A stretch of DNA of 64,000 nucleotides from Polytrichum commune (taxonomy: Eukaryota > Streptophyta > Polytrichopsida > Polytrichales > Polytrichaceae): NCBI GenBank assembly GCA_950295325.1, contig OX485803.1, positions 28,646,001 through 28,710,000 on the forward strand, written 5' to 3'. Both the position numbers and the translations under genes were made by a program. Positions within the stretch are counted from its first letter, which is position 1; every line of letters begins with the position of its first letter. Below are positions 1-10,743 of the stretch, in pieces. The notes beneath the pieces are model-generated. The model had not been told where the DNA came from, ran no database searches, and saw only the letters and a program-made list of their open reading frames with translations.

Positions 1-1450
1 TAAGGGGGATGGAATGGTGCAGTGCTCGGATGGTGGCCATTGTAGAAGGAATGTAAATGCGAGTACACAAAAGGGAGTGGCCAAATGGGCAATGGACTTA
101 AGGATTAGCACAAAGTGGGGCGGTGTATATAGTGTTGTGATTAGAAGGCCATGGCAACATGGGATCTGTGAATGACGGCGGGGACTTGGATTAGTAGGGG
201 AATAATAAGCCGATTCATTATAGCAATGTGAATAAGAATTGAAAATGCACTGCAGCATTTACTTAAGTTAGTTATCATCATATGCCAATCCAAACCAGAT
301 ATATCAAAACCAAACAATGAGGTTGGATGCCGACTCGCGAACTTATTAATACACCAGACCACGTGAACCATTTAGTGGATGTAAGGGACACCCTAAAGGA
401 AAGTGTTTCTTTATTAGTGGGCAAGGGTAAAGCATTCACCTTTAAGCCAGAATAGGTTAGTTTAGTTGGAAGAGGATCGTCAATTTATGGCTATACAGAT
501 TATTTATTTCATTTAGTTTAGTTTGAAATATGTATTGTCATGTGTACTATCATTCATTATTTTTATAAAGCATGATGCTCCTTAAATTTAGATCTTACCT
601 GGATGATTTCAATACATGTTATTAAACATCGGTGTTCATTCTATAAGTGTTCCTTTTTATGATTCCATATATGTTTATAGCAACTAGACTGTAATCACCA
701 TACATCGAGATTATGTGAAGGAGGTTATGGGATGGAATATAAGTGTAGATGTAACCCAGGCGAGACACATACATTGATAGGGAGATGTTCACAAAGGAGG
801 GTAGTGTAGAATTTGTGAAGTCGGGTCAGTTACATGACAGGGTCTTCGCCGCTAGAGTTAGTGAAACCAAAGGCGAAGAGGAGGAGGAAGGCACTTTTCT
901 CAAACAGGAAGCAAATAAAGGCATCTAGGATGAGACAGCCAAAACAACCATATGATAACTTAAACATCACAGTGAAGGCATTGGAATTCTCCCTAGACCG
1001 CACACGGTCAAGGTCTCGTACACGGAGAAGCCAGACTCAGAGTGGTGAAGACATTGCTAGGAAGGGAGTTGGAGTGGGTACGACCAGACAAGTGGAGTTC
1101 CCAAAATCACATGATCTATCGAGAATTTGCGAGACCCAGGTATGAACCTCAAGTCGATGAAAACATATATGCACTAGAAATTAGGGGTAGTCATCGTGAG
1201 CTAGCGAAGGCAGCAAGTGCGGGCCTGTCGAAGCACTGACCATCCAAAGGGTGGTCACAATGACACCGTCAGAAGGGGAAGGGAACAAGACTGCCGCAGC
1301 ATTAACCTACCATCGTTCTTCGCATTACAACAAATCTCAGAACTAGGGTTTTCCTCCGCATACGAGGATTTCACTCTGCGGTCAGGGTTGCAGCCACGAG
1401 TTGGAGAGGGGGAGAGACTCGAGGGAAGGGCAGTGGTAGCCTAGTGGAGA
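1..1450. other. No gene recognised; low-confidence ORFs only
   Basis: I see no recognisable gene here. Short open frames lie around 834-1240 on the + strand. One is rich in Lys and Arg (an RRRK run and an RSRSRTRR stretch), but it has no family signature and no convincing splice context. If the repeat array that follows is an intron of the ParB-methyltransferase gene, a 5' exon could lie in this stretch, but nothing in the sequence proves it. Confidence 0.4.
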
Positions 1451-1598
1451 GGTCTGAGGTGAGGTCTAAAAGATTCATTTTGTGGTAATCTGATATGGGG
1501 GTCATCCTGTGAGAGTTTTCAAGTGCGGTATAAGAGGTAATTTTTGAGCCTATTTTGGGGTCCTCCTTACAGAGGTCCGAAGTGAGTGCCCTGGGGCT

Positions 1599-4335
1599 CT
1601 GTCGGATCCGACAGACCGTGGAGAGCCCACTAAAGAACCTCGCAAATGTTTATTATGTGGTATAAATTTAATTTGAGGGTGCCTTTGAGAGCGGTCTGAA
1701 GTGAGGTCTGAGAGGTTTTTTTTTTGTTTTTAAGTAGAGTGGTATAATGTGGTTGAATAAGATTTGAATGTGATATGTGGTTAGGGTGCTAGTTTGAGAG
1801 CTCCAAAGGGGGGCTTAGAGGTTGGCTATAGTTGAAATCCATTTGACTTTGCTTTCGGACAGGGCTGAAGTGAGGGCTAGTATGGTTGGATTTTATGAAT
1901 TTTCTGTTTAGGGTGCAAGTGGTAGAGCTCCAAAGGGAGGGCCCTTGGCCTCTGTCGGATCCGACAGCCCAAGGGTAGCCACCTTGGGGACCTCTCAAGT
2001 TTTTTTTTTTTGCTTCAATTTGGGCTGAGGTGAGGGCTGATGTGAGGGTTGGGATGGGTTTTTTTTTAAAATTTCTAGCTAATGTGCTTGTGGGAGAGGG
2101 CTTAAGGGGCCTTAGAGGTTGTCTTTTTGTTGAAATAGATTTGATTTTGATTATGGGCTCGGGCTGATGTGAGGGCTTGTATGGTTGTATTTTGTGAGAT
2201 TTCTAGTTAGGGTTCAAATGAAAGAGCTGTGAAGGGGGGCTTGAGAGGTTAGTTCATGTTGAAGAAGATTTGATTTTGATTATGGGTGAGGGCTGATGTG
2301 AGGGCTTGTATGGTTGTATTATGTGAAATTTTTGGTTAGGGTGCAAATGAGAGAGCTGTGAAGGGGGGTTGAGAGGTTAGTTCTGGTTGAAGAAGATTTG
2401 ATTTTGCTTATGGGTGAGGGCTGATGTGAGGGCTTGTATGGTTTTTTTTATGGAATTTCTGGTTAGTTGCTAATGAGAGAGCTTTGAAGGGGGGCTTGAG
2501 AGGTTAGATTTGGTTGAAATAGATTTGATTGTGCTTATGGGCTCGGGCTGATGTAAGGTCTTGTATGGTTGTATTCTGTGAGATTTCTAGTTAGGGTTCA
2601 AATGAGAGAGCTTTGAAGGGGGGCTTAGAGGCTTCGAATTTGTTGAAATTGATTTGATTTTGGTTACGGATGAGGGCTGAGGTGAGGGCTTGTATGGTTT
2701 AATTTTTGAATTTCAGGTTAAGGTGCTAGTGGGAGAGCTCCAAAGGGAGGGCCCTGGGCCTCTGTCGGATCCGACAGCCCCAGGGTAGCCACCTTGGGGA
2801 CCTCTCAAGATATTGTTTTTGCTTCAATTTGGGCTGAGGTGAGGGCTGACGTGAGGGCTGGGATGTTTTCTTTTTCAAATTTTCTAGCTAAGGTGCTTGT
2901 GGGGAAGGGGTTAGCGGGGGTTAGATGTATTCATTTTATTGAAATCGATTTGATTTTGCATATGGGCTCGGGCTGATGTGAGGGCTTGTATGGTTGTATA
3001 TTGTGAAATTTCTGGTTAGGGGGCTAATGAGAGAGGTTTGAAGGGGGGCTTAGAGGCTTGTCTTTTGTTGAAATTGATTTGATTTTGGATATGGATGAGG
3101 GCTGAGGTGAGGGCTTGTATGGTTTTAATTTTTGAATTTCTGGTTAGGGGGCTAATGAGAGAGGTTTGAAGGGGGGCTTAGAGGCTTGTTTTTAGTTGAA
3201 ATTGATTTGATTTTGGATATGGATGAGGGCTGAGGTGAAGGCTTGTATGGTTTTAATTTTTGAATTTCTGGTTAGGGGGCTAATGAGAGAGGTTTGAAGG
3301 GGGGCTTAGAGGCTTGTTTTTAGTTGAAATTGATTTGATTTTGGATATGGATGAGGGCTGAGGTGAAGGCTTGTATGGTTTTAATTTTTGAATTTCTGGT
3401 TAGGGGGCTAATGAGAGAAGTTTGAAGGGGGGTTTAGAGGCTTGTTTTTTGTTAAATTTGATTTGATTTTGCTTTGCAAAAGGGCTGATGCGTGGGCTCG
3501 TATGGTTTTAATTTTTGAATTTCTGGTTAAGGTGCTAGTGGGAGAGCTCCAAAGGGAGGGCCCTAGGCCTCTGTCGGATCCGACAGCCCATTGGTGGCCA
3601 CCTTGGGGACCTCTCAAGATATTTTTTTTTGCTTCAATTTGGTATGGATGAGGGCTGAGGTGAGGGCATGTATGGTTTTAATTTCTGAATTTTCTAGCTA
3701 AGGTGCTTGTGGGAGAGCTCCAAAGGGAGGGCCCTAGGCCTTTGTCGGATCCGACAGCCCATTGGAAGCCATCTTGGGGACCTCTCAATTTATTTATTTT
3801 GTTTCAATTTGGTCTCAGGTGAGGGCTGAGGTGAGGGCTTGTATGGTTTTAATTTCTGAATTTTCTAGCTAAGGTGCTTGTGGGAGAGCTCCAAAGGGAG
3901 GGCCCTAGGCCTCTGTCGGATCCGACAGCCCATTGGAAGCCATCTTGGGGACCCAGCAGCTTCAGACCATCATAACTTTCTTGTATGATGTCTGATTTGA
4001 ACAACCAACCACTCCATCTTCATCTACGCTTCACGTAGATGCCGATGGACTCCTCACTTGACCCATTCAGGTAAGTATTGACGACGTTATGCCTGTTTGA
4101 ACCTTGGCAGTCCCGGGAATCACTCCCAGGCACTGCTGGACCAGGGCTCTGTCGGATCCGACAGCCCATTGGAAGCCATCTTGGAGACCTCTCAAGATAT
4201 TTTTTTTTGCTTCAATTTGGTATGGATGAGGGCTGAGGTGAGGGCTTGTATGGTTTTAAATTCTGAATTTTCTAGCTAAGGTGCTTGTGGGAGAGCTCCA
4301 AAGGGAGGGCCCTAGGCCTTTGTCGGATCCGACAG
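1599..4335. repeat. Cluster of eight 16-bp BamHI-centred palindromes
   Basis: CTGTCGGATCCGACAG is perfectly self-complementary. It occurs at 1599, 1952, 2762, 3571, 3913 and 4149, and with a T at the first position at 3742 and 4320. A ninth copy is at 6815 in the intron array. Several copies have further complementary flanks, for example CCCTGGG on the left and CCAGGG on the right at 2762 and 6815. Each copy has a GATC at its centre. The palindrome lies in the long variant of the array unit. Confidence 0.85.
3955..4150 (+). repeat. Dispersed repeat segment, copy 1 (homologous to 10744-10935)
   Basis: This segment begins 'cagcagcttcagaccatc' and includes 'ttcatctacgcttcacgtag' and 'cagtcccgggaatcactccc'. 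It ends in 'accagggc' immediately before a palindrome. It interrupts the minisatellite and matches 10744-10935 with few differences. It could be part of a retrotransposon LTR or another mobile element; no coding region or terminal structure decides which. Confidence 0.8.
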
Positions 4336-5439
4336 CCCATTGGAAGCCATCTTGGGGACCTCTCAATTTATTTATTTTGTTTCAATTTGGTCTCAGGTGA
4401 GGGCTGAGGTGAGGGCTTGTATGGTTTTTTTTCCAAATTTTCTAGCTAATGTGCTTGTGGAAGAGGGCTTAGGGGGCTTAGAGGTTTGTTGTTTGTTGAA
4501 TTTGATTTGATTTTGCTTATGGTTGAGGGCTATTGTGAGGGCTTTTTGGGTTGTATTTTGTGAAATCTCGGGTTAGGGTGCTAATGAGAGAGGTTTGAAG
4601 AGGGCCTAAGAGGTTAGTTTTTAGTTGAAATTGATTTGATTTTGCTTTGAGAAAGGGCTTATGTGTGGGCTTGTTTTGTTTTATTTCGTGAATTTTCTGG
4701 TTAGGGGGCTAGTGGGAGAGGGGTTAGGGGGGCTTTGAGGTTTTCTTTTTGTTGAAATAGATTTGATTTAGCTTATGGGCTCGGGCAGATGTGAGGGCTT
4801 GGATGGTTTTTTTTCTGGAATTTCTGGTTAAGGTGCTAGTGGGAGAGCTTTGAAGGGGGGCTTAGAGGTTTTCTTTGGTTGAAATTGATTTGCCTTTGCT
4901 TATGGGTGAGGGCGGGTATGGTTTTTTTATAATTTTCTAGCTAGTGTGCTAGTGGGAGCGGGCTGAAGTGATGGCTTGAGAGGTTTGTTTTAGTTGCAAA
5001 TGATTTGACTTTGCTTTTGGGAGAGGTCAAATGGGTTCCCACTTCGGAACCTTTTAAAGTGGTCATTCTTATGCATATTTTGTTCATTTGGCTGGTCCTC
5101 ACCTTTGTAACTAATTGCTTCTCAGGAGATCATTGAGATGGTGGGGGATGGAGAGTCTTTGGATGTTGGGGTTCGCAATGGTGCTAAGTCATCCCTTAGT
5201 GTTGAGGAGCATAAGCAAGGGTCTCCGTTGTCACTTGCTGAAAATATTGGGCTTACACCAGGTAGTAGCGAACCCCATACACCCAGGATGCCACTCTGCG
5301 GCTCACCTGCAGAATCGGATGTCGGTGTTCGTGCAATGGAGTATCGAATTCGCCACAATTTAAAGAAAGATAGCTTCTCAGTTGTTGAGGGCATGAGGAT
5401 ACAACCGGTAGAAAAGTCCTCTATGAAAATCCCCCTCTG

Positions 5440-5862
5440 CAAGTTGATTCACATGCCATTGGTTCGCCCAATCCTCCGCAGCGACGTTACAAAGCTCATG
5501 GCGGCATTTCAATTTGGATACCGAGCTGGGTCTGCCACTTTGTACGTGTCTACTACAAATGAGTCTGGAGATAATCAATTCATTTCTGCGAAAGACAGGC
5601 GTGAATGGGAAGAGCTTTGGGTTGCAGAAAATGATAAGTTTGAGTCTTTTCTACGCGCGGATAAGGACTTGATGAGCCTCAGTGGATGTATGTTCTTCGT
5701 GTATGATGGTAACCATCGCTTGCTTGCTTGGAATGAGTGTATCGAATCATATTACAAGGACGATGCACTCTAGTATGAGAAGTATGGTTGCCCAGAATGT
5801 GTTGTCCTTGACACAACGGGTGGGCGTGGGGACGTCCTTAACGCAATGCACGATATCAACAA
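5440..5862 (+). other. ParB/sulfiredoxin-like domain region
   Basis: This part of exon 1 carries the ParB-like signature. It starts with 'IPLCKLIHMPLVRP', where ParB proteins have a conserved strand and NxR-type motif. A helix ending in 'FGYRAG' follows, and then the core 'DGNHRLLAWNE' at about 5704-5735. The last corresponds to the 'DGxHRxxA' motif of ParB and the phosphate-binding loop of sulfiredoxin. 'CPECVVLD', after the in-frame TAG at 5771, matches the strand that closes the fold. Confidence 0.6.
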
Positions 5863-6429
5863 GTAAGTATGTTAGTTTTTCAAATCGTTTTTTTCTTCAT
5901 TTTTTGATTGGCATCTAATGGCATTTGTCTCAACCGCAACAGGGCTAACCAGACCGCTCACGTTAAAACTAGCCTCGTACACACTCTACACCGCATTCAA
6001 AAATACGGTTCGTATGATCTTAGCTACTACCAGCCATTATTGACCAAGAAGCAATTCCAAGCATGCAAGAGCAGAGGCCCCAAGAGCCCTTGGTACCCGC
6101 TGACCCAGACCTTATGGTGTCCTTCATTTTCAATGTAAGTCAGTCCAAATTCCTCAACCTTCTACTTCGCATTCATTACTCTTAGTCATGATCTTACAAT
6201 TTCGAATATATGTTCAGCAAGAAATAGCCGATGCGGTAGATGAGGCAGCCCAAATATACAAGGAGGAAGTTCCTTCAGAGGAGCAATCTGGGAACCGGTT
6301 GGATGAGGTATTGGACGTTGTGATTAAGAAGACGACTAAGGAACTTGGTCACAAGTTTAACAAACAACAATCAATCGCAAACCCCGTCCTTGGAAAACAG
6401 TTCCTAGAGGAGGTACGTTTTGGTTGAAT

Positions 6430-7170
6430 TAAGTTTGAATGTCCTTATGGGAAAGGTCCTTATTGTTGAGGGCTATTGTGAGGGTTTGTATGGTTGTATT
6501 TTGTGGAATTTCAGGTTGGGGGGCTAATGAGAGAGCTTTGAAGGGGCGCTTAGAGGCTTCGAATTTGTTGCAATTGATTTGATTTTGGTTATGGATGAGG
6601 GTTGAGGTAAGGGCTTGTATGGTTTTAATTTTTGAATTTCTGGTTAGGGGGCTAATGAGAGAGGTTTGAAGGGGGGCTTAGAGGTTTGTTTTTTGTTAAA
6701 TTTGATTTGATTTTGCTTTGCGAAAGGGCTAATGCGTGGGCTCGTATGGTTTTAATTTTTGAATTTCTGGTTAAGGTGCTAGTGGGAGAGCTCCAAAGGG
6801 AGGGCCCTGGGCCTCTGTCGGATCCGACAGCCCCAGGGTAGCCACCTTGGGGACCTCTCATGTTATTTTTTTTTGCTTCAATTTGGTCTGAGGTGAGGGC
6901 TGCCGTGAGGGCTGGGATGGTTTTTTTTTTCGCATTTTCTAGCTAAGGTGCTTGTGGGGGAGGGCTTAGGGGGGCTTAGAGGTATTCATTTTGTTGAAAT
7001 CGATTTGATTTAGCTTATTGTTGAGGGCTATTGTGAGGGCTTGTATGGTTGTATTTTGAGAAATTTCTGGTTAGGGTGCTATTGAGAGAGGTTTGAAGGG
7101 GGCCTAAGAGGTTAGTTTTTAGTTGAAATAGATTTGATTTGAATGTGCTTATGGGAGAGGTCTCAAGTGA
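6430..7170. repeat. Minisatellite copy inside an intron of the ParB-methyltransferase gene
   Basis: This is the same repeat family as 1480-5045, including one full palindrome block at 6815-6830. It fills most of the intron bounded by the donor at 6413 and the acceptor at 7257-7258. Its position between two phase-0 exons shows that the gene model and the repeat are physically interleaved. Confidence 0.85.
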
Positions 7171-8539
7171 GGGCTTACTGCTAGCATTCTTTGCAGCACT
7201 TTCTGAGAATATATTCTCAAATTTACTTCGCCTTCTTTTTTGATTGCAAGTGTTTCAGATTACTAGGCATTATAGCACCCATCATTCTCAAAAGATTGAG
7301 ATGACATTGGAGAAATTGCAACTTATTGCCACAGCTGCAGTGGAGCCAGAGTATAAAGTCCGTTGGTTAAAGTGGTGGAACAGTGGAAGTTTCAATCGTG
7401 AAGCTATCCGGTTTCCCAAAAGTCCTGCAAACGAGGATACCTTGAAACCTTGCCTCAATAAAGTTGCGTTTTGGGCAGGGGTACGTCTATACTCCTTATC
7501 CATCCTTACCTTTCAGCTCTTCCTTTTGTGCCAATTCTTATCTTGGCCTTGAATTTATCCACAGCTAGAGGATGCCGCGGTCAAGGAGTTACCCGATATA
7601 CTTAATGCCTTGGGTGGGCTTGACGGAGACGTGGAAGTTGATTCATTGCCGGATTACTTGGAGAAGTGGCGAATCTGTCTATGGGATAAGGCGTTCATTG
7701 GTCACTTCTCAGGGTCAGATATATACGGAAAGGGGACGTGGTGGAAGGATGTCAAAGGCGCTAACAACATTGTCAAGCGCTTAATCTGTAGGTACGTTAG
7801 TTGGAAAATCTTGTGTTCACCTCATTTATTTCAAACCATTTGTTTTCTAAGTTGCTAATTGGCCTCGCTCCTTCGTTGTCAAGGTACATCAAGCACGAGC
7901 TCTTCAAGAAGAAGGCTTTGAAGAAGCTCCCTCCGTTTCTTGATGCATGGTCTGATTCCTCTTCACCTACCTTCATATTTTCCCCGGCTTAAAAGCGCAA
8001 CTTCTCCCTCCCCCATCTCCGCGAGTGTTGTTGGTACTTGGAATGTAAGAGGACGTGGCAACCGGATGAGGAGGCGGAGTTGAAGGTTCGGCTCTCCGGT
8101 GGAGAGCCTTCCCTGCCTCCTGCTCAAAGCGATGAGGTTGTTCTCCTTGACAATCAACTTCCGGAGGCGGATGAGGTTGTTGCGACTGTCGATGAGGCCA
8201 ACACACAGAAGTCCAAGAGGAGGAAGCGTGCAACTCAAGACGAATCATCACTCAAGAAGCGCGCGAGGAAGCTCAAGACTGTGGAGGATGATCCCCCTCC
8301 CCCTGCTTCACCTGAGGCGGCAGTTGCATCTACTCCATCTCTTAGTAAAGTTCCTACTCTATCCAGGCCACCTCCTCCGCCCATTCTTTCATCTGCTAGG
8401 CGTCCTCCCGTTGTTTTAGAATTCATCTTGAATGCCTCTAACCTTCATCAACGTCGTCATTTTCAGGAGGTTTCCAACTTCATTCTTTCTCTTCCACCCT
8501 CCTATCCGCGGAGAGCTCTAGGCGTTGCGAGGTCAGATG

Positions 8540-9330
8540 TGGGCATGGCTGATCTTGTCATTGCCGACATCCCGGAGAACCTGCCTGTACCCAATGTCTC
8601 CGATCCTTCCTATAGTGTACCTTCTTGGAATGCATTGGATACCGATTTTCTAGGTGAGCTCTTCGATTTTGCGGATGAGATCATGCATGACGATGGAGCT
8701 CTCCTCCTCTTTCATGCAGATGACAATGGTGACTTCAAGGAGAGCATTCAAGACCACTTCGCTGCTTTTGGGTTCACGATCTTTAAGGAATGGCTGGGAG
8801 TCAACCGTCTTCGCCTTCATTCAGCTAAACATGTGGACAAGACCACCAACCTCTTCCAGGTTGTCTTACTTGTTCGTGCCACCAAAACAATTGGATCCGA
8901 CCTTGATAAGCGGCCCCGGCACTCGTCATTCCGCCTTCGCGATGCCAATGAGCTCAAGGCTCTTGGCATTGAGCTCGATATGGATGATGCGATTATGAAT
9001 TATACCGTAACTCCTCTCATGGACGGCTCCAAAGCTTAGCGTGGTCCCCGGGAGAAAGATATTTCTTTCATGTCCTCCTTGATAATGGCCACTACGGACA
9101 TTGGACAGGTTGTGGTGGACGTTAATGCGGGCGTTGGTATGTCCTACTTCACTTGCCATCATATCCAAGTTTTCAATTTCTAAGTTTTTTTTTTTTTTTT
9201 CCTTTGCTAACATTTCCTCCGCAACAGGGACTTCTATCCATGCATGCAGGCAGCTTGGGCGCCATATCGTTGCTCTTGAGGAGGACGAGGACACCTTCAA
9301 CCGTGTCCTTAAGCCACTTAAGAGTGTTAA
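8540..9330 (+). other. DNA methyltransferase-like domain region
   Basis: The order 'DxP' (about 8548-8575), a helical and strand-rich segment ending 'FQVVLLVRA', 'RGPREK' (about 9040-9057), then 'DVNAGVGTS' split across the 9136/9228 splice junction, and 'GRHIVALEEDEDTF', follows the beta-class order: motif IV, then X, then I and II. The catalytic tetrapeptide is not a canonical DPPY; it reads D-I-P-E. Either the domain is divergent or its activity is lost. Confidence 0.6.
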
Positions 9331-10020
9331 GCCTGCGGTGAAGGCTCCATCCATTGTTGTTGCTTCCACGCAGGCTTCACAAGGCACGCAGAAGAGGCCG
9401 CCGGCCTTGAAGCGATCGAGGCCAAAGTCCTCGCAGTAAGTGAGTATGATGACCTTCTAAGTTGCTTCTTTTCCTTGTCCACTTAGCTTTTACATTTTCC
9501 ATCCTTTTTCTTACAATTTTCATGCTTGTTTTCAGACTTGGCCTTGGAGCGGATGTGTTTGGTACGCCTACCAAGGGATTCTCTTTGCCAATCTATGCCC
9601 ATGATATGGCGATGGTACTAGCGGCACAACCTTCTCCTAGCAAAGCTAGTACCCCGTCTCCACGTTATGACCCCCGTGCCTTAGACTTCTTCGATGTTCT
9701 TGCAGAGGTGGATAATGAATGCCATACCTTAGATTCCTCTTCAGATGAGGGCGGCCATGAGGGGAGTATCTTTGGAAGTAGGGAATCTAGTAGTGACAAC
9801 GTCATTGTTGATTGATTTTTGGTTTGATTGATTGGTATTTGGATTTATAAAGTGTGGTGTGGTTTTCAATATTCCAATTATCTTGTTGAATGCATCTTGT
9901 CGTTGTTCTCAAATAACACTACACTTTTGTGGTCGTCAACTAGTATACAATCTAAAGACAAGTAGCCAAACCAAATACACATAATATTTTGATTTCTCAA
10001 GCATATCCTACCCACAAAAA

Positions 10021-10345
10021 AGAGGCCTCGGATCCGAGGCCTCTTTCCAAACCTCCTCCTCATGCTAGAACATACAAGAAATGGCCAAATGCAAAGACAA
10101 GTAGCCAACTCAAATATACATAACATTTTGATTTTCAAGCATAACCTACCCACAACTAAGAGGCCTCGGTTCCGAGGCCTCTTCCTATAGGTCCTCCTCA
10201 TGCTAGAACATACAAGAAATGGCCAAATGCAAAGACAAGTAGCCAACTCAAATATACATAACATTTTGATTTTCAAGCATAACCTACCCACAACTAAGAG
10301 GCCTCGGATCTGAGGCCTCTTCCCATAGGTCCACCATCTTCTCAA
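10021..10345. repeat. Three tandem 138-bp repeats, each with a 24-bp palindrome
   Basis: Palindromes start at 10021, 10159 and 10297, exactly 138 bp apart. Each reads AGAGGCCTCGG, a two-base centre and then its complement. The first is perfect around GGATCC. The second has GGTTCC and the third GGATCT at the centre. Between them lies 'catgctagaacatacaagaa' and 'caaagacaagtagccaa'. The block starts about 200 bp after the stop codon of the ParB-methyltransferase gene and could be its 3' UTR or a separate repeat. Confidence 0.85.
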
Positions 10346-10743
10346 CCACACTGAATTTTCCCACGGCCATAGGGCCTCGTTGGTAATTTTTAGAAACTTT
10401 TGGTCCTAAAAATTAGGCACTCCATAAATAACGGCCTCATAATTCCAAAATTAAACTTGAAATATGTGCAAAATCCATGGTCATAGGGGTCCTAACTTTC
10501 GTTAAATGGAGTTTTAAATTTCGATTTTCTGCTCACGAGATCTGCTCACCGCTCACCGCTCACATCGTAGCATTCCTAGCCGTGCCGTTCGGCCTCGGGT
10601 GGGTGAGGCCACACCACCTCACCCATATAAGCCTCTAGGACTTCACGCGGGGCCCCTACCCCACCGTCAACCAACCTCTTGTCTCTCTACCAAGAGTTGG
10701 GGCCAAGTGGACATTTTCCTTTAGCTGCTGGGCCTAGAACCCC

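Larger units (their letters stand above)
1480..5045. repeat. Degenerate minisatellite array, unit about 129 bp
   Basis: This stretch repeats variants of one unit. Hallmarks are 'gagggctgaggtgaggg', 'cttgtatggtt', 'gaatttctggttag' and 'gttgaaattgatttgattttg'. The cleanest stretch has unit starts near 3018, 3146, 3274 and 3403, a spacing of 128-129 bp. A longer variant inserts a block with the palindrome CTGTCGGATCCGACAG flanked by 'gagagctccaaaggg' and 'ccttggggacctctcaa'. The array ends about 80 bp before a good splice acceptor (AG at 5124-5125), so it may be an upstream intron of the gene that starts there. The same repeat lies inside that gene at 6430-7170. Confidence 0.85.
5126..9815 (+). 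pseudogene. ParB-like / DNA N6(N4)-methyltransferase-like fusion gene, disrupted
   Basis: Eight exons fit: 5126-5862, 5943-6134, 6218-6412, 7259-7480, 7565-7791, 7884-9136, 9228-9435 and 9536-9815. All have GT donors and AG acceptors, and phases agree except between exons 2 and 3, where one base is missing. The N-terminal part resembles ParB/sulfiredoxin domains: a 'VRPILRSDVTKLMAAFQFGY' helix region, then 'FVYDGNHRLLAW' and 'CVVLD'. A Lys/Arg- and Pro-rich linker follows. The C-terminal part resembles beta-order DNA methylases: 'DLVIADIP' in the place of DPPY, 'RGPREK' like motif X, then 'VVVDVNAGVGTSIHACRQLG' like the SAM-binding FxGxGT motif. The tail is acidic. In-frame stops lie at 5771 (TAG), 7990 (TAA) and 9037 (TAG); each is one C-to-T change from a Gln codon. 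ParB-methylase fusions are known in bacteria and phages. The family assignment is from motifs only, and no enzyme activity can be claimed for this copy. An extra 5' exon is possible. Confidence 0.65.

Noticed and set aside
834-1145. An Arg- and Lys-rich frame as a splicing or DNA-binding protein
   Set aside because: Composition alone; no domain, splice support or codon pattern.
1599-4335. A CRISPR-like array of spaced palindromes
   Set aside because: Spacing is irregular, the sequence between palindromes is itself repetitive and the setting is a plant nuclear genome.
5771-9039. A reassigned genetic code in which TAG and TAA encode Gln
   Set aside because: RPL3 and the GPI-protein gene both end at TAA exactly where their families end, so the code is standard and the stops are damage.
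9878-10351. A 157-residue minus frame
   Set aside because: It is open only because the 138-bp repeat is divisible by three; the protein is a repeat of the same segment.
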